This document shows, one piece after another, positions 44,661-55,580 of a stretch of DNA of 64,000 bases. How positions within the stretch are numbered: position 1 is the stretch's first letter; each line of letters opens with the position of its first letter. The stretch comes from Lineus longissimus (taxonomy: Eukaryota > Nemertea > Pilidiophora > Heteronemertea > Lineidae). Where the stretch lies: positions 11,160,001-11,224,000 of the forward strand of contig NC_088314.1 of assembly GCF_910592395.1 (NCBI RefSeq). Reading direction: 5' to 3'. The translations under genes and the position numbers were made by a program. Below the pieces are notes generated by a model. The model saw only the letters and a list, made by a program, of their open reading frames with translations. It made no database searches and had not been told where the DNA came from.

Positions 44661-45199
44661 TAGTAAGTGTCTAAATTTATATGTTTATAACCCAACAAGG
44701 GTGCCTTTTGACCCATTTTATGGCAATGCCTCGTAATTTCCTCGGACGCCATTATTTTAGTGTAGGCGGGTTCGACCCTCTCGTCTGATGTAAATTCCCA
44801 TGATATTACTGTTGCTGCTGTGTGAGCTTGGTCGATTTTAGACCTATTGTGTAGATGTGTACCCGGTGTGGGTCGCAATTCTGCTGTTGTCACCTTAAAA
44901 TGGTTTCTTTTGGGTGTTCTTGGGCACAGCTCACATTGGTGTCATTTCCGACAATCCTTACTGTCCCCACCATGTGCTTTGGTTAGTGTCTTGTGGTGTT
45001 CGAAGGTGGCAGCACCTCCCGATACGTCTGGGACAGTGTCTTCCAGGTTGTGACTTGGATGTGCCCTATATTTTGTCTGTACGATAACCGTCAATGTTTT
45101 CTTTGTTAAATTTAAGGCGTTAGCTTATACCTGGTTATCTTCGTATCTTTTCAGTGAACCCTTCCCTTTCCTTTCCTTCTCCCATACCATCTTTATCGA
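44661..45199 (+). repeat. BEL-4 3' LTR, second part
   Basis: Matches roughly 32930-33468 of the 5' LTR with four or so differences and stops at ...CTTTATCGA. The following CAGTAATGGCCCC is Gypsy-B RNase H-to-integrase connection sequence. Confidence 0.88.
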
Positions 45200-45757
45200 C
45201 AGTAATGGCCCCAGAGTAGACATCTCTTTTATATATCTATAGAAAGGCTGGACATCTTTGTCCACAACTTTGGGCCTCTCTGAACACACATACCCATGAA
45301 CCTTCTTGATGACCTCATCTTTCAGAGACTCAGCTTTCAACTCATCCAAGGAGACAGCTTTCAGAGACCCTACTGAAATCGCTACAACATTCGTGACATA
45401 ATCATCAACAAAAGCATTCTTCTCTTTCTCACAGGGTTTGACAGGCAATGGCATTCTAGACAAACAGTCTGCAATATTCCTTGTGCCCTCTATGTGTTCA
45501 ATACTGTAATCATATGCCTGCAGTCTCCACTGAAAACGCTGTATGCGAGGCAGTACGATGGTCGATACTTTAGGATTGAACAGGAATATGAGTGGTCTAT
45601 GGTCAGTTAGGAGTTTAAATTTAACACCCCACAAGTAGTTGCGAAAAATATTCGACGTCCCAGACACAACCCAATGCTTCCTTCTCTGCTTGAGAGTATC
45701 TCCTCTCCGAGTCGTTCAAAGACCTACTTGCATAGGCTACAGGTTTGACAGTCATGT
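45200..45757 (-). pseudogene. Gypsy-B RNase H, C-terminal part, and connection
   Basis: On the minus strand from 45757: KPVAYASRSLNDSERRYSQA, EKEALGCVWDVEYF (with a short duplicated or frame-disturbed stretch), FRNYLWGVKFKLLTDHRPLI, LQAYDYSIEHIEGTRNIADC and LSRMPLP, the gypsy RNase H and chromatin-side connection. It ends at STLGPLLS, where BEL-4 begins. The N-terminal half of the same domain is at 56199-56388, across the 10.4 kb element. Confidence 0.88.
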
Positions 45758-45779
45758 GTGAGGGCACTAACATTGGAAT

Positions 45780-47236
45780 AACGCTAAAAGCAGTAGTTGG
45801 TTTTAGGGTTGGCCGTTAGGCGCCGCAGGCTCATGTGCGAGTGTTAGCTGCGTGCGCACTAGCTGCCCTGAGACTGTGTATTTAAGGTGTAAATAAATGC
45901 ACGTGTATAAACACAGACATGACATGTCAGCCGGCTTTTTCAAACGAGGGAGATTGAACATGAAAACAAGACAAAACATAACATAAAATTTGCATCAATC
46001 GATATTAAACCTTGACCAGAGCCTACATCATCGCAATGTCTTGGGCTAGCTAGTAGAAATCCGAGAATGTCTGATTTAACGAGCAGAAAATGTTAGAATC
46101 ACGGTGCTGCCCTGATCACGCCCACTTCTGACTTTTCTGTGTATTGTGAATTTTGTGTGTTCCAACACTAACCCTAACCCTGATAACCTCACCAGTTGCT
46201 CAAAAACTGCATTGATGGTTCGGTAAAGGAAGGAAAGATAATAATATTACATGAAACATGACTTTATATTGAAATAAAAGTTTGTTCATATGAATTTATG
46301 ATATAAAGTCACTTAAGCTAAGGACACTTTAACTTTGTCACATCCTTCCTCCTTGTAGACCTGTTTTAACACTTTCTCTGATTTCATTTGTGATTTATCC
46401 CAAGGTCTATTGTTTTTCTGTTACAAAGGAGATATGTATTGTTCCTTTATGCATGGAAAACTGGTTTGAATGCAAAAACCACACTTGAGTTATTTTTTAA
46501 CAAAAACAAAGGATGTGGAAGACAAAATTGTGACTGTCCTTCAGAAAATGGCATTTTCAACTCGTTCGGCACCACCAACAACCGAGAAAAATGTAAAAGA
46601 CCGTTGGTCTTGAATTAGATCTGTGCATAATTGGGAATATATCAGGAAATTGTCCCAGTGGATGAGGTGATTTTAGGCAAATCTTAGGCGTATTGCATTA
46701 AGTCTTATTTTGGCCCCTTTTGACCGATCTAACACTAATATTTTCTGTAATTCACACTGAACGTCTTAGTTATAGTGCGTTTCATCATTTGTAATCCCCT
46801 CATACCAAAAACAGAAGAAAAAAAACTGTAATTCATAATTTTAGGTTTTTCGGTTGACTTTAACTGAAAATCCTTATAGACCCCAACCCTTTGTACCTGA
46901 TTTATCAGTCGAATGTGGCAAATATACTTTTTTTGGTGGAAATGATCTGAAACAATCATTTATTCATATAAAACTGGTATTTATGTCCATCGCACGGTAA
47001 ATTTGTTTTTTAATTGAATTTTTTTGAAAATAGCCCCAGAAAGTACCCGCCCAATATTGAAAGGGTCCATTTGAACCCTCCAAACGTAGTCGATTTTCAC
47101 CGAATGCTAAATAATGTTGAGATCTATTCCCCTTCCAACAAAATATGATGAAATGGAAACATTACTGATGATTTTAGCTGTAATTTCAGTCATTATCTAA
47201 AGAGCCCCTTCCGCCGCCTCTTTTCTGTTATATTCC
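45780..47236. other. Left non-coding part of the 10.4 kb element
   Basis: AT-rich sequence without a recognisable gene. Near 45890 a GTATTTAAGGTGTAAATAAATGC stretch combines TATA- and AATAAA-like strings, and a CTAACCCTAACCC string is at about 46167; neither is enough to call a promoter or telomeric repeat. Confidence 0.5.
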
Positions 47237-49060
47237 TGATGGAGACAAGTCTTCAGTGTGCTGTCCCAATCAATCAACAAGATAGTCTCATGGAGATGAT
47301 ATTTATAGAGACACGTATTCAGTGTGCCCTCCCAATAAGTCAACAAAATGTCGCATGGAGGTGTCACTTATGGACACATGACTGTCTTGTCTCAATCAGA
47401 CAACAAGATTGTCATAAAGAGATTCCCTTTTGGAGGCAAGTCTTCGATGTGCTGCCCCAATCAGCAAGGTGTCCTCATATAGATGTCACTTATGGAAACA
47501 TAGTCTTGTCTCAATCAGAATACAAGATGGTATCAACAAGATGTCCCTCTTGGAGGCAAGTTTTCAGTGTGCTCTCGAAGGGATGCCACTAGAGACAGGT
47601 CTTCAATGTGCTGTCACAATCAGCCAACAAGGTGTCCTCGTACATGCGTCACTTATGGAGACATGTCTTGTCTCAACCAGACAACTAGATGGTCTCAAAG
47701 ACATGTCCCTTTTTTAGGCAAGTCTTTATTGTGCTGTCGAAGGGATTCCACTTATAGAGACAAGTCTTCAATGTGCTGTCACAATCAGCCAACAAGGTGT
47801 CCTCATACATTCGTCACTTATGAAGACATGTCTTGTCTCAATCCGACAACTAGATGGTCTCAAAGACATGTCCCTTTTTGAGGCAAGTCTTCAGTGTGCT
47901 CTCGAATGGATGTCTTTTATGGAGACAAGTCTTCAATGTGCTGTCACAATCAGCCAACAAGGTGTCCTCATACATATGTCACTTATGGAGACATGTCTTG
48001 TCTCAATCAGACAACTAGATGGTCTCAAAGACGTGTCCCTTTTTGAAGCAAGTCTTTAGTGAGCTGTCGAAGGGATTCCACTTATAGAGACAGGTCTTCA
48101 ATCTGCTGTCACAATCAGCCAACAAGGTGTCCTCATACATACGTCACTTATGAAGACATGTCTTGTCTCAATCAGACAACTAGATGGTCTCAAAGACATG
48201 TCCCTTTTTGAGGCCAGTCTTCAGTGTGCTCTCGAATGGATGTCTTTTATGGAGACAAGTCTTCAATGTGCTGTCACAATCAGCCAACAAGGTGTCCTCA
48301 TACATATGTCACTTATGGAGACATGTCTTGTCTCAATCAGACAACTAGATGGTCTCAAAGACGTGTCCCTTTTTGAGGCAAGTCTTTAGTGAGCTGTCGA
48401 AGGGATTCCACTTATAGAGACAGGTCTTCAATCTGCTGTCACAATCAGCCAACAAGGTGTCCTCATACATACGTCACTTATGAAGACATGTCTTGTCTCA
48501 ATCAGACAACGATGGTCTCAAAGACATGTCCCTTTTTTATGCAAGTCTTCAGTGTGCTCTCGAATGGATGTCTTTTATGGAGACAAGTCTTCAATGTGCT
48601 GTCACAATCAGCCAACAAGGTGTCCTCATACAGATGTCACTTATGGAGACATGTCTTGTCCAATCAGACAACAAGATGGTCTCATAGAGATGTCCTTTAT
48701 GGACGCATATCTTCAGTGTGCTTGCTGCACCGAACAGACAACAAGGTGGTCTCATTGAGATGTCACTTATGGAGACTATGGTGTGCTGTCCTGATCAGAC
48801 AAAAAGGGGGTCTCAAATGGATGTCCCTTATTGCATGTGTTCGGTGTGGTCTCAAAGGTATGTAGGCATGTCTTCAGTGTGGTGTCCCAATCGACCAACA
48901 ATATTTCCTCGTAGAGTCTAGAGCGTTCCTTATGGAGGGAAGTCTTCGGTGTGCAGTCCTAATCGGACACCAAGATGTTCTCAAAGAGATATTGCTTATG
49001 GAGCCATGTCTTGGTGTGCAGTCTTTAACAGACAACAAGGTGGTCTCACAGAGATGTCAC
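47237..49060. repeat. 1.8 kb hierarchical minisatellite
   Basis: Built from units of about 50-60 bp of the type ATGGAGACAAGTCTTCAGTG, TGCTGTCACAATCAG, CAACAAGGTGTCCTCA. In the centre (about 47820-48500) these are grouped into a higher-order repeat of 330 bp repeated at least twice almost exactly (47820, 48150, 48480), while the outer units at both ends are more diverged. Open frames through it (MSLFEASLQCALEWMS-like) follow from repeat length and are not supported as genes. Confidence 0.93.
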
Positions 49061-50649
49061 TGTGACACAAAGAAGAGTCACAGAAATGAACTTTAGCCTA
49101 GTGAAAAAGATAAAAGACAAGGTGATAGATTTCAGGTTATTTAATTATTATTATCTGCTCTGCTCATTGCCCACACCAAACCCTTATTCAAGACTTTAAA
49201 ATCATCAGAAGTAACAGATATACACACTACAAATGAAGTTTCTACACAAATTTTTCAATAATTGCGATCCGGGTTACTTCATTCATGCATCAAAACAAAT
49301 GACCAAATACATCCTCACAATACTAGAAACGGGCAGAAATCAATAATCCCACGATCCCGACTTAACATTAGGAAAAAATACCATTTTTGTCACTATCTTC
49401 AATTCCCTTTCTGCCTTTAAGTATCATGATAAAATTCACACTCACAGTCTTCATGACTTTAATATGTATAAAAATCATTTACTGGGATTATACAGTTCTC
49501 GCTGTGTAATTCCACACTTTTACATAATGTGTTCACACTTGAACTTTCAATATTCACCACACATTCAATTTTGCCAAACATGATTATCATTTGTACATAT
49601 GTGGCTTGGGCACTTGAGATACATTATCACGGTGGCAATTGCAGGACAAGGGCTTTTAAAATTATGTCAGTCATTTCAAACAACTTGATCTGTCTACTAC
49701 TCTCATATATAATAAGGTCAAATAAGCTCAAAAGGCCCAAAAACGGTTGTTGTCAGACAAAAATATAACCGGCACAAGTACTTGCTGGAAATTCTTGCAG
49801 CCATTCAGTTCACTGTCATGCTGATTTCAACTTAACTCAATGAATGTTATCTTGGGACTTGAAGAAATGTGTAATTACCCTACAACTTGGGCACTGTCAC
49901 GTTTCTCAGGAAAGTCAAGTTTATCAGAGAAATGCCAGAAAAAGCCATTATCTCTCGTCAAAGGGCTCTAGTTGAGATAAGGCACGAGCGAAGAATGTAA
50001 ATGTACTTATGGACGCCATTTTTCAAAACTTTCCAAGATTACTCAAACAAATTATTACAGAAGATGATTAACGAGTGTCGCATAAATGAATACGCACATG
50101 GCTTGATTACACGACACACCTCAATCTTTTATTTTAACTTTATATTCAAAACTTAAACATTGTGTTTCTTGCGAATGACCAATGGTGCGCAGTCAACCTC
50201 TTGAATCCCGGTGACCGACCAGTCAGTCATTTTGAAATAATGTTTTTTTTCCCAACGACCGACAGGTCGGTCTCAGTAATATTTTTATTCCCTTGAGCTG
50301 GGACGCTATTTTATTGCTGGTTTTAGCGTGTTTGATGTACAGTAGGGTCAGTTAGAGCATACCTGGGTAGATGGTGCCTCGTCACCGGACTTTGGCGGTT
50401 GTATGCGGGCGCTATACATCGTGAACGTCAGACCCAATTTCGCAACCACGTGACCACCCTGGGATCCCGTGATTTTCAAGTTTTGGGAGTCAAAAGGTTA
50501 AATGCGGCAAACCAATCTAGAATGATCTGGATCGGTCAAGATCACTGGTTTCGTGTAAATGGCCCTCACGTGTCTGCATAGGTTATGGTATTCCAACCAC
50601 TTCAAGCACTTGGGTTGGTACCAAAATTATTAAAGGACCTCAGGCATTA
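49061..50649. other. AT-rich spacer
   Basis: About 1.6 kb of AT-rich sequence with no gene, RNA or repeat structure that I recognise. Confidence 0.5.
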
Positions 50650-50653
50650 TTAA

Positions 50654-51734
50654 CCCTTTGGCTCCCGAGGCCTATGTAACGCGATGTACCGAGATTTTTT
50701 ACCAGTTTTATGCAAAATAACGTAAAAATACTTTTAAATATTGTACCTCCTTCATTATGCATCCTTGATTTAAAGTCATAGTTCCACCTATCATAAAACC
50801 CCGTTTTTTCAAGACCCGTGTCTTCGCTGTGTGTCAAAAAACCCGCGGCGCACTTACACCTATCAGTTGTGTTAGATAATGGTTAATAGCCCCGGCGACA
50901 GGTGTGCTGTAGGTAGGGAGCTCTCCTATGTTTCTTTCCCGATGGAGGGGAATTTCGCATGCGCAATACCGAGGCAACTACACCGCGCCATCTGTCGTCG
51001 GATCTTAGAACTTGCAATTGCCATGTCTATTCAGATTCCACCTATCAAAAAACCCGTGTTGAACACGGGTCTAAATTAGCCCCCGATTAGCCCCATCGAG
51101 CTCGATGGGGCTAATAGACACGGGGATTTGACACACGGGTCTATTTAGACACGGCAATTCATAGGTGTAAGCGCAAAAGACACGGGGATTTGATAGGTGG
51201 AAGTACGATTAATAAAACCATACATTTTTGTAAAGCTGATTACCTTGGCTATCAATTGGCGTTGTTTCTGGGTATCAATTGGGTAAGAGGTAATCAATAA
51301 TCAGTAATAATCAATATTTTTTGATTGATTTTGCTCTAATTGATTGATTTTTCTGATTTGAACAAAGTATATGGAACTGTAATTGATGCAGTTACAACCT
51401 GTTAATGATCAACGTAACTTGATTGATAACCTTTGACTATTGTCTATTACTGATTGATCGAATAATACAACATAATATTAATTTATATGCTAATCAGTTC
51501 TTGTACTGTGACGCTGCACAAGCGCCAATCAAACTGCACCGCCCTCTGCAAACTATGAATGAAACTAAATCTAGTCTTCTGCAGATCACCAGGGACACGA
51601 ATACACTGTACAATAGCGTCTAACGTGTACCGAGAGTTCTGTACTAAAGCATTAGTATAGGGACGATATATCGTACCTCCTACGCGAGACAAAATACAGG
51701 GACGATATATCGTCCCCTCTAGGGAGGCAAGGGG
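50654..51734. mobile_element. piggyBac-like MITE (1.08 kb) at a TTAA site
   Basis: TTAA at 50650-50653 and 51735-51738 flank inverted ends CCCTTTGGCTCCC and CCCCTTGCCTCCC (inverse of right), the layout of piggyBac elements. GGGACGATATATCGT occurs near the right end (51659 and 51699), with partial palindromy. No transposase. A second MITE lies inside. Confidence 0.75.
50782..51202. mobile_element. MITE nested in the piggyBac-like element
   Basis: TTCCACCTATCATAAAACCC on the left and the inverse TTCCACCTATCAAATCCCC on the right form the ends. Internal repeats include another TTCCACCTATCAAAAAACCC near 51035 and a GACCCGTGTTCAACACGGG-type palindrome. Non-coding. Confidence 0.7.
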
Positions 51735-52798
51735 TTAAGGGCAATATTACCCAGCTGTCCGCTGCCCAGTCACCCCCTGTTCTACATAAGTAGTTTCCAT
51801 CAACAAATTGCACAAAAACAGGAAAAATTCCAAAGACTGAATTATCGCGCCTTTCTGATGTTGATCCCATTTAGCTCTCCAAGCAGTGACCCTTTTCACG
51901 TGGAACAGTGCACTAGTAAGGCGTTTCCTGGAGTTAGGACCTACCCTGTGACGTCTTGGTACTGATATTATGGCGGGAAAGGTATTTCGTGCCAGGACTT
52001 GTGCTACTAGAAATAATGAATAACAGGTTTTTCTACTATCTGAGAGCTGAAACAAAATGGCTAAAGCATCAAACATGATTGGAGATTGGAAAAATAGTTT
52101 AAAGGTGAACCATAGGAAGAACAAAAATACTGCAATAACAAGAGCAACGCAGGGCGTAGCATATGCCCCGGTGAGCACATTGAGTTGGTGTATTAGGAAA
52201 GTGAAGTGTTTTTCAGACAACCCCGGGCAGCTGGTGTCATAGCTGACTGGGTTTAGTTGACATCGTGAAAGAGTTATTGGTCTGTAATGCCCACTGTACA
52301 CGTTATCTTTTTCTACCCACATAAAAAGTTACATGGTTATTACTCAAAGCATTCTCGTTAAAATGAGCGGAAACGAAAAGTTTACAGGCGCCTGACGCCT
52401 ACCGGCTGACGGACATTGGTAAAACATATGCTTTACGCATTGGCAGGGGCATAACAAGCTGCCTATTACTTTAGTGTCACACTCCACCAAAAAACATCGA
52501 TGAAACCCCAGTAAAAACAGTAGTAGTAGAAGATTCAGCAGAAAGCATCTAAAATTGTTTGGGTAGACACCTGCGATATAAATTAAAACTGACCACATTC
52601 AGCATTTAAATCAACCGTTCTAGGAACAAACGTCTTGGCGCCAAAACCCGATGTTGGCGAAAATGACATAATATCATGTAAAATCCAAGGAAGACATCAA
52701 GGAATCGCCTACGAGTGAGCACCTGCAAAAATGTCAGTTGCAGCAGTAACTAGTCTAATCCAGAACGTGTGTAATCCATTTGTGATTGTGTAATTCAC

Positions 52799-52915
52799 TA
52801 TGAAATAAATCCTTAATCCAATGTTTCCGTTTCTTCCATGCACCGACACTGCCTCAAGAACATCCGCCTCAATTTTGTTAAGTCCCTCGCATTGTTGTAC
52901 TAAACAAATCATAGC
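52799..52915 (-). other. Candidate exon E5
   Basis: A TTTGATTTTCCAG acceptor precedes an open 39-codon stretch (AMICLVQQCEGLNKIEADVL, EAVSVHGRNGNIGLR) that ends at a possible ATA|GTGAAT donor. I do not recognise the family. Its phase does not match E4, so another exon or a different donor is needed if both are real. Confidence 0.4.
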
Positions 52916-53134
52916 CTGGAAAATCAAATTATAAAATTTCATCTATGATGTGATGATAATGCTTTACTTTGATAACAAATTAAGTGTATAATAAGAATGC
53001 AGTGGACAATCAAGTGACATATTTTCGTGTTTCCCAACAAAATCAGCCCAAATAACGATAATAACAAGGAATTTTATATGGCGCTTTAAAAGAGCTTTCA
53101 TTACCCAGCCTATCCAGAAGGTAAGAGTTACAAA

Positions 53135-53220
53135 GTGGCACATGCCGGGTATCGAACCCAGGACCTCCCGATCACAATGTTGATGCTTAAAACGTTGTGC
53201 CACTGCGTTCCTCTGAGCAC
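53135..53220 (-). repeat. tRNA-derived SINE head
   Basis: Minus strand GAACGCAGTGGCACAACG (box A-like) and GGGTTCGATACCCGG (box B with flanking stem) about 50 bases apart. The arms are typical of a tRNA-derived SINE rather than a functional tRNA. It lies between candidate exons E5 and E4. Confidence 0.65.
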
Positions 53221-53248
53221 AAATTATTCCATATGCCTGAAAATGTAC

Positions 53249-53330
53249 CCATCTCTGTACGTAGGTTTTTTATTGCTTCATGACTATCCACAGGACAATG
53301 CATGAAGTGATTCAAAATCATCTCTAGGCA
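53249..53330 (-). other. Candidate exon E4
   Basis: After CAACCAAATACAG the frame encodes CLEMILNHFMHCPVDSHEAI and KNLRTEM, ending at G|GTACAT. It is in phase with E3. Helical Cys/His-containing sequence, family not recognised. Confidence 0.45.
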
Positions 53331-53454
53331 CTGTATTTGGTTGCAGCCGGTCAGTTTAACCCAATTCGCTTCAAGTTTCTCGCCTGTCATGTGCTGTACT
53401 TTCATGGAGAGATACCATCAATAAGGCTGACCATTTGTCAAATTTCAGACCCAC

Positions 53455-53508
53455 CTCTGGCTCACAGACATTCATCATGGTTTTCATCTCTGTCTGCGGC
53501 AACTCATC
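53455..53508 (-). other. Candidate exon E3
   Basis: TTCTTGTAG acceptor, 18 codons (DELPQTEMKTMMNVCEPE), donor GAG|GTGGGT. It begins and ends in phase 0, compatible with E1 before and E4 after. Confidence 0.5.
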
Positions 53509-53676
53509 CTACAAGAAGTTTATGATGGCCTCAATATGAAATAACATAACATTTGTCAAATGAAAGTTATCTAATTGCTGTTTGCTGTGCAGATTGTCCA
53601 CGACGAAGTCGGAAGATGAAATGATGGAGAAGACATGAATGGTTAAAAGGCAATTTAAAAATTGCATGTTTCTTAC

Positions 53677-53751
53677 CTCCCAGTCCAAGATTGTTGTAAA
53701 GCTCTTCTGGCATCTTACGAAAGGTTTCTTTACACATGTTTATCACACACT
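53677..53751 (-). other. Candidate exon E2
   Basis: TTTTTTGCAG acceptor, open stretch CVINMCKETFRKMPEELYNN then LGLG, donor GGAG|GTAAGA. The splice sites are strong, but it needs a phase-1 start and leaves a phase-1 end, which fits neither E1 nor E3. An unseen exon or decay is implied. Confidence 0.45.
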
Positions 53752-54608
53752 CTGCAAAAAATAACAATTTGAATCCTTTGAAAACATTTCGACAATCATA
53801 TTCATCATAAAGACATAAGAAACATTTCTGCGACTGTCTAAGTGCAGACAATGACAGTCAAACCTTTTTTGCCTTTACATACATGTAGCACGAGAAGTAA
53901 AAAGCTTTATGGACTGAATGATGCAGGAGCTGAGCTTGTGTATGAAGTTAAACTTCATACATCATACAGTATGAATTTTAAGAAAAGAAGTTTGACCCAG
54001 CACAAAGCCCAACTCAGAGTCAGATGAAAAAAAGATTTTATTCTGTTTTAACTCTTTAAATCCTTGAAATTTTTTTTGTGTTTCCCAGTATTTCAGCAAT
54101 TTTCACCCCAAACGACCTCCAAATGCCCCCCCCCCCCCCATGTACAAGACAGCTAATTAATTTCACTAGTATTATTTCATCAAACGGATGAAAACAAGTA
54201 TATTGCACCACCATATCCCTAAACCGCCCGAAAACCAGCCTTAGTTTCATGATGGCGATGGTGTTGCTTGAGATTAGGTACATACTGGCAGGCAGCTAGG
54301 CTAGGAAACTAGACAAAAATGAGTGGCCGAATATCGGCCGGTTAGGATATAAAGGGTCAAATATCATATGCCAAAAAATGACAAGCAGTTTTTTAAAAAA
54401 AACGACCGATGCCATGACTTTCAATTCCAAGCGATAACAGATCAATTAAATCAAAAATTTGTATTGAAAAAGTTTGACCATCCAGTCCACTCGTTTACAC
54501 TCCATCATCCATATCCCAAAAACGATGCGGACAAATAATTTATCATGAATGGACAACAGTAGTAACAGTATTTTATTGTAAAATAAAAGGCTGTTAGTAA
54601 ATACTTAC

Positions 54609-54751
54609 GGATTTTACATTCTTCAAAACACTGACTGACTGAGTGTGGGCACAAGTGGCATTAAAAACCCCAGGGGTGGCACGGAGGGCCTGCAATGCCA
54701 CATTTAAAAAACATGAGTTACCAAGATTTGGTAACCCAATGCAATCATAAT
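54609..54751 (-). other. Exon E1: ubiquitin-specific protease (USP) cysteine box
   Basis: Flanked by a TTTTTGTTTTGTAG acceptor and a TCC|GTAAGT donor, this 143-bp exon encodes YDCIGLPNLGNSCFLNVALQ followed by ALRATPGVFNATCAHTQS. GLPNLGNSCFLNxxLQAL is the cysteine box of UCH-type (C19) deubiquitinases, consensus GLxNLGNTCYxNxxLQxL, with the nucleophilic Cys present and Asn upstream for the oxyanion hole. The Asp/Asn and His boxes were not securely found; a GHYRPI string on the minus strand near 52280 is only suggestive. Whether this belongs to a captured host gene or to the transposon's own gene is open. Confidence 0.72.
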
Positions 54752-55127
54752 CTACAAAACAAAAAGAAATACATGTATAAAGTGGTAGAAAAAAAAATTT
54801 TCAACTGATTTGAAACATATCTTAAACGATATGTGCTGGAGGTGCCGACCCTCTTTCATGCTGTCATTGCCATGGTGATGCTGGCCGATGCTATTGCGTC
54901 CCGTCAATCAAATATCCTTAAAAAAATTGTATGACAAATAGTAAAACATCTTGACAGTGCATCATGCTGTGCACACGTGCTACCCGCTGACCCGAGTGAC
55001 CGACTTTCGAATGTGGTCTCGAGCCAATGTGCATCCTTTTTTGTGAAGATCTATTGTAAACATGGTTTGTTTTGGCGACCCTAGGTGGTGCCGGCGTATC
55101 TGGCAATACTGCAAAGGTCCTATAAAT

Positions 55128-55580
55128 AGACGAATTCGAAGAAGTTTGTTTTGGTGCTGACAAGAGCGTGGTGTCCCTAGGCATTGTCCAAAGTCAGCTA
55201 AGGCCTTCTGACGAGTGACATGTTCTGGGTGTGTGCACTCATTGTTTAAATTGTTTTGGAGCCGATTCCTCTTCTTCAAACAGGCCTATCTGGATGAACA
55301 CACTCCCTCAAGTGCATGCACACAGTCCCTTCACTGCCACAACCTTCTACCAAAATAACATTGCGCAATATTGTTTCACCACTAGGCCTACTCCTCGTTA
55401 TTTCACCAGTTACGTCATTACGTTGATAGACGAATTCGAAGAAGTTTGCACTGACCCTTGAACAAAGGATCGCCGTGTCTCTCTAGGCACTGTCCGAAGT
55501 CGGCTTACTAGGCCTTCTGACGTATTCCGAGTGTGCGCATTCGATTTGTTTTGGCACCGATTCCGTCTTCGTCTATTTCT
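55128..55580. repeat. Diverged direct duplication (units at 55128 and 55428)
   Basis: Both units start GACGAATTCGAAGAAGTTTG and share TGTCCxxAGTC, GGCCTTCTGACG and TTGTTTTGG-GCCGATTCC-like stretches over about 150 bp, 300 bp apart, with many differences. It is an old local duplication near the right end of the TIR element; no gene recognised. Confidence 0.65.

Larger units (their letters stand above)
32741..45199 (+). mobile_element. BEL-4, a BEL/Pao LTR retrotransposon with nested repeats
   Basis: The 5' LTR is 32741-33496. The 3' LTR begins at 41195 directly after the polypurine tract AGGGGGCCGGGA, is split by an inserted element (41351-44660) and ends at 45199, truncated about 37 bp short of the 5' copy. 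Gag and pol lie between. Unlike the other insertions no target duplication is visible. The truncated 3' LTR end adjoins Gypsy-B sequence lacking the integrase N-terminus, so one deletion probably removed both. The shared LTR parts differ at only about six positions. Confidence 0.88.

Noticed and set aside
46160-46180. Telomere-like CTAACCCTAACCC string
   Set aside because: Only two units; not a telomeric or interstitial array.
47239-48921. A series of ORFs with repeated Met-Glu-Thr-Ser/Leu-Gln-Cys-Ala motifs
   Set aside because: They follow from the tandem repeat, change frame between units, and have no splice, start or codon signals of a gene.
51747-52322. 191-codon minus-strand ORF with hydrophobic segments and a GHY string near its start
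   Set aside because: No domain match, no splice-consistent start and unusual composition; the GHY string is too short to call the USP histidine box.
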